40,826 bases of DNA from Nocardia kruczakiae NBRC 101016. Lineage in GTDB: Bacteria; Actinomycetota; Actinomycetes; Mycobacteriales; Mycobacteriaceae. The notes below the pieces were generated by a model. It had not been told where the DNA came from and did no database searches. It was given only the letters and a program-made list of their open reading frames with translations. The stretch is from assembly GCF_001612965.1 (NCBI RefSeq), contig NZ_BDBL01000058.1, positions 1 through 40,826 of the forward strand, given 5' to 3'. Position numbers and translations under genes: made by a program. The stretch's first letter is position 1, and each line of letters starts with the position of its first letter. Positions 1-6,924 of this stretch are shown piece by piece.

Positions 1-2
1 CC

Positions 3-878
3 ACCTCGTTCACCGTCGACTCCGCCACCCAGATCACCGCCGTCGCACCCGCGGGAACAGCGGGGACCGTGCAGATCACCGCCACGACCGCAGGCGGAAC
101 CAGCAACGGCGTCGCCTACACCTACATCGCGGTACCGACGTTGATCGTGGCGGTACCCAACGTAGGGCCGGTGACCGGCGGAACCACGGTGGTATTGACC
201 GGGACGGATCTGTCGGGGGCGACCGCGGTGAGCTTCGGTGGCACACCGGCCACCTCGTTCACCGTCGACTCCGCCACCCAGATCACCGCCGTAGCCCCGG
301 CAGGGACGGCCGGGACCGTGCAGATCACGACCACAACCGCGGGCGGTACCAGTAACGGCGTCGCCTACACGTATGTCGCCCTGCCCACCCTGGCCGTGGC
401 GGTACCCAACGTCGGCCCGGTCACCGGCGGAACCACCGTCGTGCTCACCGGGACGGATCTGACCGGTGCAACCGGGGTGAGCTTCGGTGGCACACCAGCC
501 ACCTCGTTCACCGTCGACTCCGCCACCCAGATCACCGCCGTCGCACCGGCGGGAACAGCCGGGACCGTGCAGATCACGACCACAACCGCGGGAGGCACCA
601 GTAACGGCATCGCCTACACCTACATCGCCCTACCGACCCTGGTCGCGGCGGTACCCAACGTCGGCCCGGCCGCCGGTGGAACCACTGTCGTTCTCGCGGG
701 AACGGATCTGACCGGCACGACCGCAGTGGATTTCGGTGGCACACCGGCCACCTCGTTCACCGTCGACTCCGCCATTCAGATCACCGCCGTCGCACCCGCG
801 GGAACGACGGGGACCGTGCAGATCACCGCCACGACCCCGGGAGGGACCAGCAACGGCATCGCCTACATCTACCTCTGA
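3..878 (+). CDS. IPT/TIG tandem-repeat protein, 5' end outside the window
   Basis: The reading frame is open from the first bases and ends in TGA at 876-878, so only the C-terminal ~291 residues are present. They consist of near-identical 83-residue units. Each carries the IPT/TIG hallmarks: a P-x-x-G-P-x-x-GGTTV-type strand start, a G-T-D-L turn, an F-G-G-T-P-A segment and a closing ...V-Q-I-T-(A/T)-T-T-x-GGTSNG-x-A-Y-x-Y strand. IPT/TIG domains are immunoglobulin-like folds, common in bacterial surface or secreted proteins. The protein stops immediately after the last repeat, with no LPxTG signal, membrane anchor or catalytic domain, so any export signal must be upstream. Family assignment is confident; substrate and location are unknown. 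Confidence 0.85.
   Translation, partial: TSFTVDSATQITAVAPAGTAGTVQITATTAGGTSNGVAYTYIAVPTLIVAVPNVGPVTGGTTVVLTGTDLSGATAVSFGGTPATSFTVDSATQITAVAPAGTAGTVQITTTTAGGTSNGVAYTYVALPTLAVAVPNVGPVTGGTTVVLTGTDLTGATGVSFGGTPATSFTVDSATQITAVAPAGTAGTVQITTTTAGGTSNGIAYTYIALPTLVAAVPNVGPAAGGTTVVLAGTDLTGTTAVDFGGTPATSFTVDSAIQITAVAPAGTTGTVQITATTPGGTSNGIAYIYL
151..878 (+). repeat. Tandem 249-bp repeats inside the IPT/TIG gene
   Basis: The motif CGGTACCCAA recurs at 151, 400 and 649, an exact 249-bp (83-codon) period. Long stretches match at nucleotide level, and silent positions are conserved as well. A further partial unit lies at 3-150 and the last unit is cut short by the stop codon. Such identity suggests recent duplication or gene conversion, and makes copy number prone to change or to assembly collapse. 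Confidence 0.9.
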
Positions 879-901
879 CAGCGAGGGCGGCAGAGCCGTC
901 G

Positions 902-920
902 GCGGGCAGCGCCTGCCGGC
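902..920 (+). terminator. Weak stem-loop after the IPT/TIG gene
   Basis: A five-pair GC stem (905-909 with 913-917, loop 910-912) is extended by two more pairs after a mismatch. No T-tract follows. It is the only hairpin found between the IPT/TIG stop and fumC, so it is offered only as a possible terminator. Confidence 0.25.
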
Positions 921-1019
921 GGCCTTGCCGCGTCGCGCCCCGGCCGAGCCGCCGGTATTCCGCCGATTCCTGTGCGAAAAGCCTCAGGCGTGGCAGCCCA
1001 CTGCATCGTTCAACCGGCT

Positions 1020-1025
1020 TAGTGT
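1020..1025 (+). promoter_or_regulatory. Candidate -10 hexamer for a leaderless fumC mRNA
   Basis: TAGTGT fits TAnnnT and is followed by exactly 6 nt before the fumC ATG. No Shine-Dalgarno precedes that ATG, so transcription may start at the start codon. Confidence 0.45.
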
Positions 1026-1031
1026 CGAGTT

Positions 1032-2438
1032 ATGACCGACGACCAGACGCAGTACCGCATCGAACACGACACCATGGGCGAGGTCCGCGTTCCGGTGAAC
1101 GCGTTGTGGCGGGCGCAGACGCAGCGGGCGGTGGAGAACTTCCCGATCAGCGGCCGCGGCCTCGAACGCGCTCAGATCCGCGCCCTCGGCCTGCTCAAGG
1201 CCGCGTGTGCGGCGGTGAACCGGGATCTGGGGCTGCTCGACGGTGTGAAGGCCGAGGCGATCATCGCCGCCGCGAACGAGATCGCCGAGGGCCGCCACGA
1301 CGACCAGTTCCCCATCGACGTCTTCCAGACCGGCTCCGGCACGAGCTCGAATATGAACGCCAACGAGGTGATCGCGAGCCTGGCCGCCGCCCGGGGCGTC
1401 ACCGTGCACCCGAACGACGACGTGAACATGTCCCAGTCGTCCAACGACACCTTCCCCACCGCGACGCATCTGGCCGCCACCGAGGCCGTGGTGAAGGAGC
1501 TGCTGCCGGCGCTGGATCATCTGCGGCTGCGGCTGCTGGACAAGGCCACCGAATGGCGGACGGTGGTGAAGTCCGGCCGCACCCACCTGATGGACGCCGT
1601 CCCGGTGACCCTCGGCCAGGAGTTCAGCGGCTACACCCGGCAGGTCGAGGCAGGTACGGAACGCCTGGTCGCCGCGCTGCCGCGGCTGGGTGAGCTGCCC
1701 ATCGGCGGCACCGCGGTCGGCACCGGACTCAACGCGCCCACCGGCTTCGGCGCGAAAGTCGTTGCGGAACTGCGCAAGACGACCGGATTGGACGAATTGG
1801 CCGAGGCTCGCAACCATTTCGAGGCCCAGGCCGCGCGCGACGGCTTGGTCGAGATCTCCGGTTCGCTGCGGACCATCGCCATCAGCCTCACCAAGATCGC
1901 CAACGATATTCGCTGGATGGGTTCGGGACCGCTCACCGGGCTCGCGGAGATCCAGCTGCCGGATCTGCAGCCGGGCTCCTCGATCATGCCCGGCAAGGTG
2001 AATCCCGTTCTCCCGGAAGCGGTGACGCAGGTCGCCGCCCAGGTGATCGGCAACGATGCCGCGGTGGCGTGGGGCGGCGGCAACGGCGCCTTCGAACTGA
2101 ACGTCTACATCCCGATGATGGCCCGCAACGTCCTCGAATCGATTCGATTGCTGGCCAATGTGTCTCGCCTCTTCGCCGACAAGTGCGTCGCCGGCCTCAC
2201 CGCCGATATCGAACGGCTGCGCCGGCTCGCGGAGTCCTCGCCGTCGATCGTCACCCCGCTGAACTCGGCCATCGGCTACGAGGAAGCGGCCGCTGTGGCG
2301 AAACAGGCACTGCGCGAGAACAAGACGATTCGGGAGACGGTCGTCGACCGCGGCTTGATCGGCGAGAAGCTGTCGGAGGAAGAGCTGGATCGCCGGTTGG
2401 ACGTGCTGTCGATGACGAAGGTCGAGGACCAGGACTGA
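1032..2438 (+). CDS. fumC: Class II fumarate hydratase
   Basis: Interconverts fumarate and L-malate in the TCA cycle; cytosolic homotetramer in this family. The 468-residue length is normal for class II. Visible family blocks are TGSGTSSNMN (~100-109), SSNDTFPTA (~136-144), the active-site region SGRTHLMDA (~181-189, with His185) and the mobile catalytic loop GSSIMPGKVNP (~315-325). The ATG at 1032 gives the usual N-terminus and sits 6 nt after a TAnnnT hexamer, consistent with a leaderless transcript. It converges on the FAD monooxygenase across a strong hairpin. It corresponds to the fum gene at the edge of the conserved mycobacterial block that continues through this window. Confidence 0.96.
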   Translation: MTDDQTQYRIEHDTMGEVRVPVNALWRAQTQRAVENFPISGRGLERAQIRALGLLKAACAAVNRDLGLLDGVKAEAIIAAANEIAEGRHDDQFPIDVFQTGSGTSSNMNANEVIASLAAARGVTVHPNDDVNMSQSSNDTFPTATHLAATEAVVKELLPALDHLRLRLLDKATEWRTVVKSGRTHLMDAVPVTLGQEFSGYTRQVEAGTERLVAALPRLGELPIGGTAVGTGLNAPTGFGAKVVAELRKTTGLDELAEARNHFEAQAARDGLVEISGSLRTIAISLTKIANDIRWMGSGPLTGLAEIQLPDLQPGSSIMPGKVNPVLPEAVTQVAAQVIGNDAAVAWGGGNGAFELNVYIPMMARNVLESIRLLANVSRLFADKCVAGLTADIERLRRLAESSPSIVTPLNSAIGYEEAAAVAKQALRENKTIRETVVDRGLIGEKLSEEELDRRLDVLSMTKVEDQD

Positions 2439-2448
2439 TCGCACGATC

Positions 2449-2491
2449 TCCGGATCCGGCCACCGCGACTCGCCGGCAGGCCGGATCCGGA
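2449..2491. terminator. Bidirectional terminator between fumC and the monooxygenase
   Basis: A perfect 13-bp inverted repeat (2449-2461 with 2479-2491, loop of 17 nt) fills the gap between two convergent genes. There is no long T-tract on either side, but position and stability favour a shared terminator. Confidence 0.6.
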
Positions 2492-2499
2492 CTCGAGGC

Positions 2500-3684
2500 T
2501 CAGGCCGCCACCAGCGCCGGATAGTCACGCAGATCGATGTCGTTGGCGGCGTTGTCGCTGTATTTCAGCATCAGGTCGAACATCCGCGAGCCGAGGAACC
2601 AGTTGCGCATCCGGATACCGCGGGCGGTGCGCGGGGCGAGGAAGCGGCCCGCGTTGCTGTTGCCCGCGATCTTGGCGTAGCGCTTCATCAGGTCGTTGTA
2701 TCGGGCGAAGGCGGCCGTATGGTCGCCGTCGGCCAGCGCCAGCTCGCCCGCCAGCACGTAGGCGCCGACCACGGCCAGCCCGGTTCCGAAGCCGCCCAGG
2801 GTATTTCCGTAGGCGGAGTCACCGACCAGCGCGACCCGGCCCTTGGTGTAGCCCTTCTTCATCCCCACCTGGCCCAGCGAATCCAGGTAGAACGAGTCGA
2901 GTCCGGACAGTTCGGCCATCATGGCGGGCACCGGCCCGCCGGCACCGGCGAAGGCTTCGGCCAGGACGCGGCGCTGCGCCGCCTCGTCGTGCCGGTCGTA
3001 GGTGAGTGCTCGGGCGGCGAACATGTACATGTGCGCGGCCTTGTTCCCGCCGCGGACCGCGAGCCGTCCGGGTTCGTTGTAGGCCTCGGACCGGTTACGC
3101 TGCCGCGGCCCGTTCGGGTCGTGCCCCCAGCCGGCCGCACCCGCGGTGCAGTAGTAGTAGCCCAGATGTTTGACGTAGTCGGCCTCGGGGCCGAAGGCCA
3201 GCGCGCGCACCCGGGAGTGGATGCCGTCACAACCGACCACCAGATCGAAGGTCCGCGCGGGGGCGTTCTCGAATTCGACCTCGACGCCGGCGGCGGTCTC
3301 ACGCAGCGCGGTGACGGAGTCGCCGAACACGTATTCACAGCTGTGCGCGGTGCGCTCGTAGAAGATCTCGGCCAGGTCGCCGCGCAGGATCTCCACATCA
3401 CCGCCGGTGAAATCGCCTGATATGACGGCCAATTCACCGCCCTCGGCGTCGGTGAGGATCATATCGGTCTTGCCGGTCTGCCGGCGGTGGATCTCCTCCC
3501 ACACGCCCATCCGCTCGAGCACCGTGCGGTGGGTCTCCCCCTTGAAGTCGACGGCTTGGCCGCCGGCCCGCAATTCGGGCGCCCGCTCGACGACGGTGAC
3601 GGCGAAGCCGTAGCGCTGCAGCCAGTAGGCCAGCGCCGGGCCGGCGATGCTCGCACCGGAGATGAGAACTGTCGTATTCCGCAT
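2500..3684 (-). CDS. FAD-dependent aromatic/polyketide-type monooxygenase
   Basis: A 394-residue flavoprotein monooxygenase of the PHBH/TetX-like class A group. The N-terminal dinucleotide-binding loop is GASIAG (10-15) followed by an E/R pair, the DG motif is at ~151-160 (GCDGIHSRVR), and the GD motif GRVALVGDSAY is at ~282-292. These contact the FAD, and the family hydroxylates or epoxidises small substrates using NAD(P)H and O2. The ATG has a GAGGGG Shine-Dalgarno 5 nt upstream. It is divergent from a TetR regulator across a long dyad, a typical substrate-induced detoxification or catabolic pair. The substrate cannot be told from sequence; antibiotic inactivation, as in TetX or Rox enzymes, is one possibility. 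Confidence 0.88.
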   Translation of the reverse strand: MRNTTVLISGASIAGPALAYWLQRYGFAVTVVERAPELRAGGQAVDFKGETHRTVLERMGVWEEIHRRQTGKTDMILTDAEGGELAVISGDFTGGDVEILRGDLAEIFYERTAHSCEYVFGDSVTALRETAAGVEVEFENAPARTFDLVVGCDGIHSRVRALAFGPEADYVKHLGYYYCTAGAAGWGHDPNGPRQRNRSEAYNEPGRLAVRGGNKAAHMYMFAARALTYDRHDEAAQRRVLAEAFAGAGGPVPAMMAELSGLDSFYLDSLGQVGMKKGYTKGRVALVGDSAYGNTLGGFGTGLAVVGAYVLAGELALADGDHTAAFARYNDLMKRYAKIAGNSNAGRFLAPRTARGIRMRNWFLGSRMFDLMLKYSDNAANDIDLRDYPALVAA

Positions 3685-3702
3685 GATGACCCCTCGATCA
3701 GT

Positions 3703-3746
3703 AACTGTGTCTGCCGGACGCTAATTAGCGTATGCTGGACGCAGTT
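3703..3746. promoter_or_regulatory. Dyad operator between monooxygenase and TetR gene
   Basis: The core CGCTAATTAGCG (3719-3730) is a perfect 12-bp palindrome. Its flanks continue the symmetry: AACTGTGTC on the left and the complement-matching GACGCAGTT on the right give about 10 of 16 further matches per arm. It sits between the two divergent start codons, where a TetR-family dimer would repress both. Confidence 0.6.
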
Positions 3747-3780
3747 TCCCGTCAAGCCGGAATTCGGAGAGGATGGCGTC

Positions 3781-4494
3781 ATGACCGGACCGACTGCCCA
3801 CGAACTGCTGTGGGGGAATTCGCAGCGCCCCCGGCGCGGCCCCAAGCCGTCGCTGACGCTGGAACGCATCGTCACCGAGGCCATCGCCCTGGCCGATGCC
3901 GACGGGATAGCCGCCGTGTCGATGCAGCGGCTGGCCGAGCGGCTGGGCTGCGCCAAGATGGCGCTGTATCGCTACGTACCGGGAAAGGCCGAGCTCACAG
4001 CGTTGATGCTGGACTACGGGATGGGGCAGCCGCCGCAGGTAACGGTCGCCGATTCGGATCCCGAACCCTGGCGCGAAGCGCTACGGCAGTGGGCGCACAC
4101 GTTGTACGAACGCTATCGAGATCATCCGTGGACGGTCGATCTCACCATCGGTCCGCGGCCGATGGGCCCGAACGAATTGGGCTGGATGGAGGCACTATTG
4201 GCGCCGCTGGCCGGCACCGGCCTCCGCGGTTCCGAGCGCCTCGACACCGTGGTGCTGCTCAACGGCCACCTCCGCAGCCTCGTCCAGCAGACGACCGGAA
4301 GAGGCCCCGAACAGGCCGAGAGCGAAATAGCCCGCCAGGTCGGCGAGGTCCTGGCCGCCCACGCCGACCGCTATCCCGAGGTCGTGGCGGCCTTCTCCGA
4401 CACGTCCGGGGACGATCGCAACGCGGCCCTGAGCTACGGCATCGAGCGCATTCTCGACGGTGTGGCCGCCCTGATCGCCCGGCGGCGGGACTGA
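3781..4494 (+). CDS. TetR/AcrR-family transcriptional regulator
   Basis: A 237-residue one-domain repressor. The helix-turn-helix lies at ~45-68 (SMQRLAERLGCAKMALYRYV), preceded by the usual helix starting around LERIVTEAIALADADG. The C-terminal ligand-binding half looks like the TetR_C type seen in TetR(class B)-like proteins. The chosen ATG has GGAGAGG about 8-10 nt upstream; an earlier ATG at 3773 is out of frame. It is divergent from the FAD monooxygenase and probably represses it and itself through the dyad in the intergenic gap. The ligand is unknown. Confidence 0.88.
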   Translation: MTGPTAHELLWGNSQRPRRGPKPSLTLERIVTEAIALADADGIAAVSMQRLAERLGCAKMALYRYVPGKAELTALMLDYGMGQPPQVTVADSDPEPWREALRQWAHTLYERYRDHPWTVDLTIGPRPMGPNELGWMEALLAPLAGTGLRGSERLDTVVLLNGHLRSLVQQTTGRGPEQAESEIARQVGEVLAAHADRYPEVVAAFSDTSGDDRNAALSYGIERILDGVAALIARRRD

Positions 4495-4562
4495 AACGCG
4501 TCGAGCACCCGACGACGAGCCGAAACGACCGCGATCATCCCCCGTCCGCGCCCCCGCACGCC

Positions 4563-4568
4563 TACAGT
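4563..4568 (+). promoter_or_regulatory. Candidate -10 hexamer, leaderless start
   Basis: TACAGT (TAnnnT) lies exactly 6 nt before the ATG at 4575, and no Shine-Dalgarno is present. Confidence 0.4.
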
Positions 4569-4574
4569 CGGACT

Positions 4575-5018
4575 ATGGCCGAATTACCGGAGCTACAACA
4601 GAACGCCGTGACCACGGTGCGCGAGTTCTTCGCCGCGATGGAAATGAGCGCGGTGAACGAGGCGCTGGATCTGCTGGATCCCGACATCGTCTGGAAGAAC
4701 ACGTCGCTGCCCGATATCCGCGGCATCCATCGTGTCGGCGCGGTGCTGCGCGGGCTGAGTCGCGACGCGTTCGGTTTCCGCGCCGATATGCACCACATCG
4801 CCGCGGAAACCGATGGCGCCCCCGCGGTCGAAGGTGAAACGGTCCTGACCGAACGCACCGACTACCTGCGCATGGGCCCGCTGGAAATCGGGTTCTGGGT
4901 CTGCGGCACGTTCGAACTCGTCGACGGCCGCATCACCCTGTGGCACGACCACTTCAGCTGGGAGAACTTCCTGCGCGGCACGGCGGCGGGGATCTGGAAC
5001 CTGGTCCGCCGGCGCTGA
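4575..5018 (+). CDS. Limonene-1,2-epoxide hydrolase-family protein (EphG-like)
   Basis: A 147-residue SnoaL/NTF2-fold protein. The characteristic Asp-Arg-Asp triad of limonene-epoxide hydrolases is visible: Arg94 and Asp96 in ERTDYL, and Asp125 in LWHDHF. Asn42 (WKN) matches the conserved Asn that helps hold the catalytic water. The partner Tyr position appears to be Trp40, so water positioning may differ. The family opens epoxides to vicinal diols; M. tuberculosis EphG is the nearest named relative I recall. The start at 4575 follows a TAnnnT motif by 6 nt. It lies 80 nt downstream of the TetR gene, possibly co-transcribed or separately started. The physiological epoxide is unknown; a monooxygenase nearby makes an epoxidation-hydrolysis pair conceivable. 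Confidence 0.82.
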   Translation: MAELPELQQNAVTTVREFFAAMEMSAVNEALDLLDPDIVWKNTSLPDIRGIHRVGAVLRGLSRDAFGFRADMHHIAAETDGAPAVEGETVLTERTDYLRMGPLEIGFWVCGTFELVDGRITLWHDHFSWENFLRGTAAGIWNLVRRR

Positions 5019-5050
5019 TCACGCGCAGCCGAGCAGCGCCCGGCGCTGCC

Positions 5051-5082
5051 GGTCGTGGTGCGCGCACCCGCACACCACGACC
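5051..5082. terminator. Bidirectional terminator between epoxide hydrolase and desA2
   Basis: A perfect 10-bp stem (5051-5060 with 5073-5082, 12-nt loop) lies between two convergent genes, with no T-tract. Confidence 0.5.
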
Positions 5083-5091
5083 GTCGCGACC

Positions 5092-5952
5092 TCAGCCGCG
5101 CAGGTGGTCGATCTCTGCCCGCGCCGCCTCACCGGCGGTGCCGAAGTCGGTGCGCGAGAAGATGTTCCAGCGTTCCAGCAGGGGCGTGAAGACGAGTTCT
5201 CCGGTGCGCTCCGGTTCGTAGATGCCGGCCTCGGCCAGGACCTCGGTGCTGTTGCGGCCGTCGCGCAGGGTGAGTTCGGGAACCCGGAACTCGGCGATCC
5301 GATCGGCGATCGCCCGCATGGCCTGATCCGGCACCTGCTCCAGGGCCGCGGCGACCAGATTGCCGAAGAACAACGACTGCAACTCGTCGTCGAGCGCGAT
5401 CCGGTCCGCGATCGCGGTCACCATCGAATTCTCCTGCAGCGCGGCGATATTGCGATGCCGCACCGCGGAGGCGGACTCCTCGAAGGCACACAGTGCCAGC
5501 ACATCCAGCAGGTGCAGCGGCGGCCGGCGGAAGCCGGTGGTCATATGCTCCATCCGCGCACGCTCGAGTTCCACCGGATCCACCGCCCGCGTCACCATCA
5601 GATAGTTGCGGATGAGGATTTCGTGGCGGTTCTCCTCGGCCGTCCAGCGGCCGACCCAGCGCCACCACGGACCCGTCCGCAGGTGCTTGCCGAGCTCGCG
5701 ATGGTAGGACGGCAAATTGTCGGCGATCAGCACGCTCACCGTGAGCGCAACCGTGGCAACCTCACCCAGGGCGGCCTGTTCCGGCTCCCAGTCGACGCCG
5801 CCGAGGAAGCCGAAATTGCGTCCGTCACTGAAAGGCACGTACTCGTGCGGCTGCCAGACCTGCGCCAGCTCGGTGTGGCGCCGGAGATTGTCTTCCACCG
5901 CATCCGCGAGCGATTCCAGCAGCTCACGATCGGTCAACTGAGTTTGCACCAC
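5092..5952 (-). CDS. desA2: DesA2-like acyl-ACP desaturase-family protein with altered di-iron ligands
   Basis: A 286-residue soluble desaturase-family protein (ferritin-like fold; fatty-acid desaturase type 2). Position next to phoH2 and glyA matches M. tuberculosis desA2. WTAEENRH (~103-110) supplies a normal first-site Glu107 and His110, and Glu159 (AFEES) aligns with the third carboxylate. Three other ligands differ by eye: the usual Glu before D-N-L-P-S-Y is Ala77, and the usual D-E-x-x-H motif reads D-D-E-L-Q, giving Asp189 and Gln192. Classical delta-9 desaturation may therefore be lost or changed. Start is GTG 5952 or GTG 5949; the second is 6 nt after a TACCTT hexamer (5956-5961) and would be leaderless. 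Confidence 0.85.
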   Translation of the reverse strand: MVQTQLTDRELLESLADAVEDNLRRHTELAQVWQPHEYVPFSDGRNFGFLGGVDWEPEQAALGEVATVALTVSVLIADNLPSYHRELGKHLRTGPWWRWVGRWTAEENRHEILIRNYLMVTRAVDPVELERARMEHMTTGFRRPPLHLLDVLALCAFEESASAVRHRNIAALQENSMVTAIADRIALDDELQSLFFGNLVAAALEQVPDQAMRAIADRIAEFRVPELTLRDGRNSTEVLAEAGIYEPERTGELVFTPLLERWNIFSRTDFGTAGEAARAEIDHLRG

Positions 5953-5955
5953 GAC

Positions 5956-5961
5956 AAGGTA
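5956..5961 (-). promoter_or_regulatory. Candidate -10 hexamer of desA2
   Basis: On the minus strand TACCTT (TAnnnT) lies 3 nt before the first GTG and 6 nt before the second, favouring the second GTG (5949) as a leaderless start. Confidence 0.35.
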
Positions 5962-6069
5962 CCGACTGTTCGGGCCGAGCGGGGGAATTACGCGCGGACG
6001 CCGTGCGATACACAGCGGCGCGGCCGCGAGACCGTGAGGATGTCTCGGCGCCGCGCCGCGCGCGTCGTC

Positions 6070-6669
6070 CTACTTGGTGGTCACCGTCGTCTGCCGGTCG
6101 GCGGAATTCCAGGTGATCGTGCCGCCGGTGAAGTCGCTCTCCTTACCGGCCGGGTTGTCCTTCTCGTCGCTGGTCGGATAGCCGAGCTTGCCGTTCACGC
6201 CGCCGTTGCCCTCCCAGGCGGTGCGGATATCGCCCCACACCACGTGGGCGTCGGTCTGCTGGCTCCAGCAGATCGCACCGCCGGTGAACTCCTGACAGGA
6301 ACCGCCGTTGGGGCCCTCGACCGAGGCGCCGGTGGGCTCACCGAGCGGGCTCTGCACCGCGCCCATCTCGGTGTACTTGGTGAGGATGTGGCCGGAGACC
6401 GCGATCTCCTGACCGTTCTGGGTCGCGATCTTGGTTTCCGAGGCCGCGGGATTGCCCGGCGACGTCTCGCCCGGCGACGTGGTTCCCGGAGCCATCGTGC
6501 CGGTGGTTTCCGTGGCCATCGCACCGGTGGTCTCGGTCATGCCGGCGTGGGTGGTGGTCCCCGAGCTGCTGTTGTCGTTGTCGTCGTTGCTGCAGGCGGC
6601 GGTGAACAGCAGCGCCGTCCCGGCGAAGGCCATCACGACGGCGGCGGAACGTCGAGCGAAGTGGTGCAT
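6070..6669 (-). CDS. LGFP-repeat lipoprotein
   Basis: A predicted exported 199-residue lipoprotein. A basic N-terminus and hydrophobic segment lead to the lipobox L-F-T-A-A-C with Cys26. Next comes a long Thr/Ser/Gly/Met-rich linker (~30-75), then LGFP-type repeats recognisable as G-x-L-G-x-P-T and Q-E-F-T-G-G-A-I-C-W-S segments. LGFP repeats occur in mycolata cell-envelope proteins and are thought to bind the arabinogalactan/mycolate layer. The second of two close ATGs (6669) was chosen because GAGAGG lies 6 nt upstream; the first ATG touches the ribosome site. It lies between desA2 and phoH2 on the same strand, but a terminator hairpin separates it from phoH2, so it is probably transcribed on its own. 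Confidence 0.82.
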   Translation of the reverse strand: MHHFARRSAAVVMAFAGTALLFTAACSNDDNDNSSSGTTTHAGMTETTGAMATETTGTMAPGTTSPGETSPGNPAASETKIATQNGQEIAVSGHILTKYTEMGAVQSPLGEPTGASVEGPNGGSCQEFTGGAICWSQQTDAHVVWGDIRTAWEGNGGVNGKLGYPTSDEKDNPAGKESDFTGGTITWNSADRQTTVTTK

Positions 6670-6866
6670 GTTCATCCTCTCGGAAGGTGCGGCCGGCAGC
6701 GCCGCGGCTGCGGCACCACCCACCAACAGGCCAGCGCCCGGCAATGGTCCGGCGAACCTATCTGAAACACCGACAACCACGTCGAGCAGGGTTCTTGCGG
6801 AAATATACCCACCACCGTGTGAGATGAACCATATTCCGAATGTTTGCTGGGACACACCTTTTGCCG

Positions 6867-6903
6867 CCGAGGCGGTAGCGGAACATGTCCGCTACCGCCT
6901 CGG
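6867..6903 (-). terminator. Terminator downstream of phoH2
   Basis: A perfect 16-bp GC-rich inverted repeat (6867-6882 with 6888-6903, loop of 5 nt) starts 21 nt after the phoH2 stop. No T-run follows, but the hairpin is one of the strongest in the window. Confidence 0.65.
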
Positions 6904-6924
6904 GGTTTCGCTCGGCCGGCCGCC

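Noticed and set aside
984..2528. A 514-residue minus-strand frame across fumC
   Set aside because: Antisense shadow of fumC, with low-complexity Arg/Gly/Val/His composition and no family motifs.
5104..6765. A 553-residue plus-strand frame opposite desA2 and the lipoprotein
   Set aside because: Antisense shadow; both minus-strand genes have recognisable families, and this frame has none.
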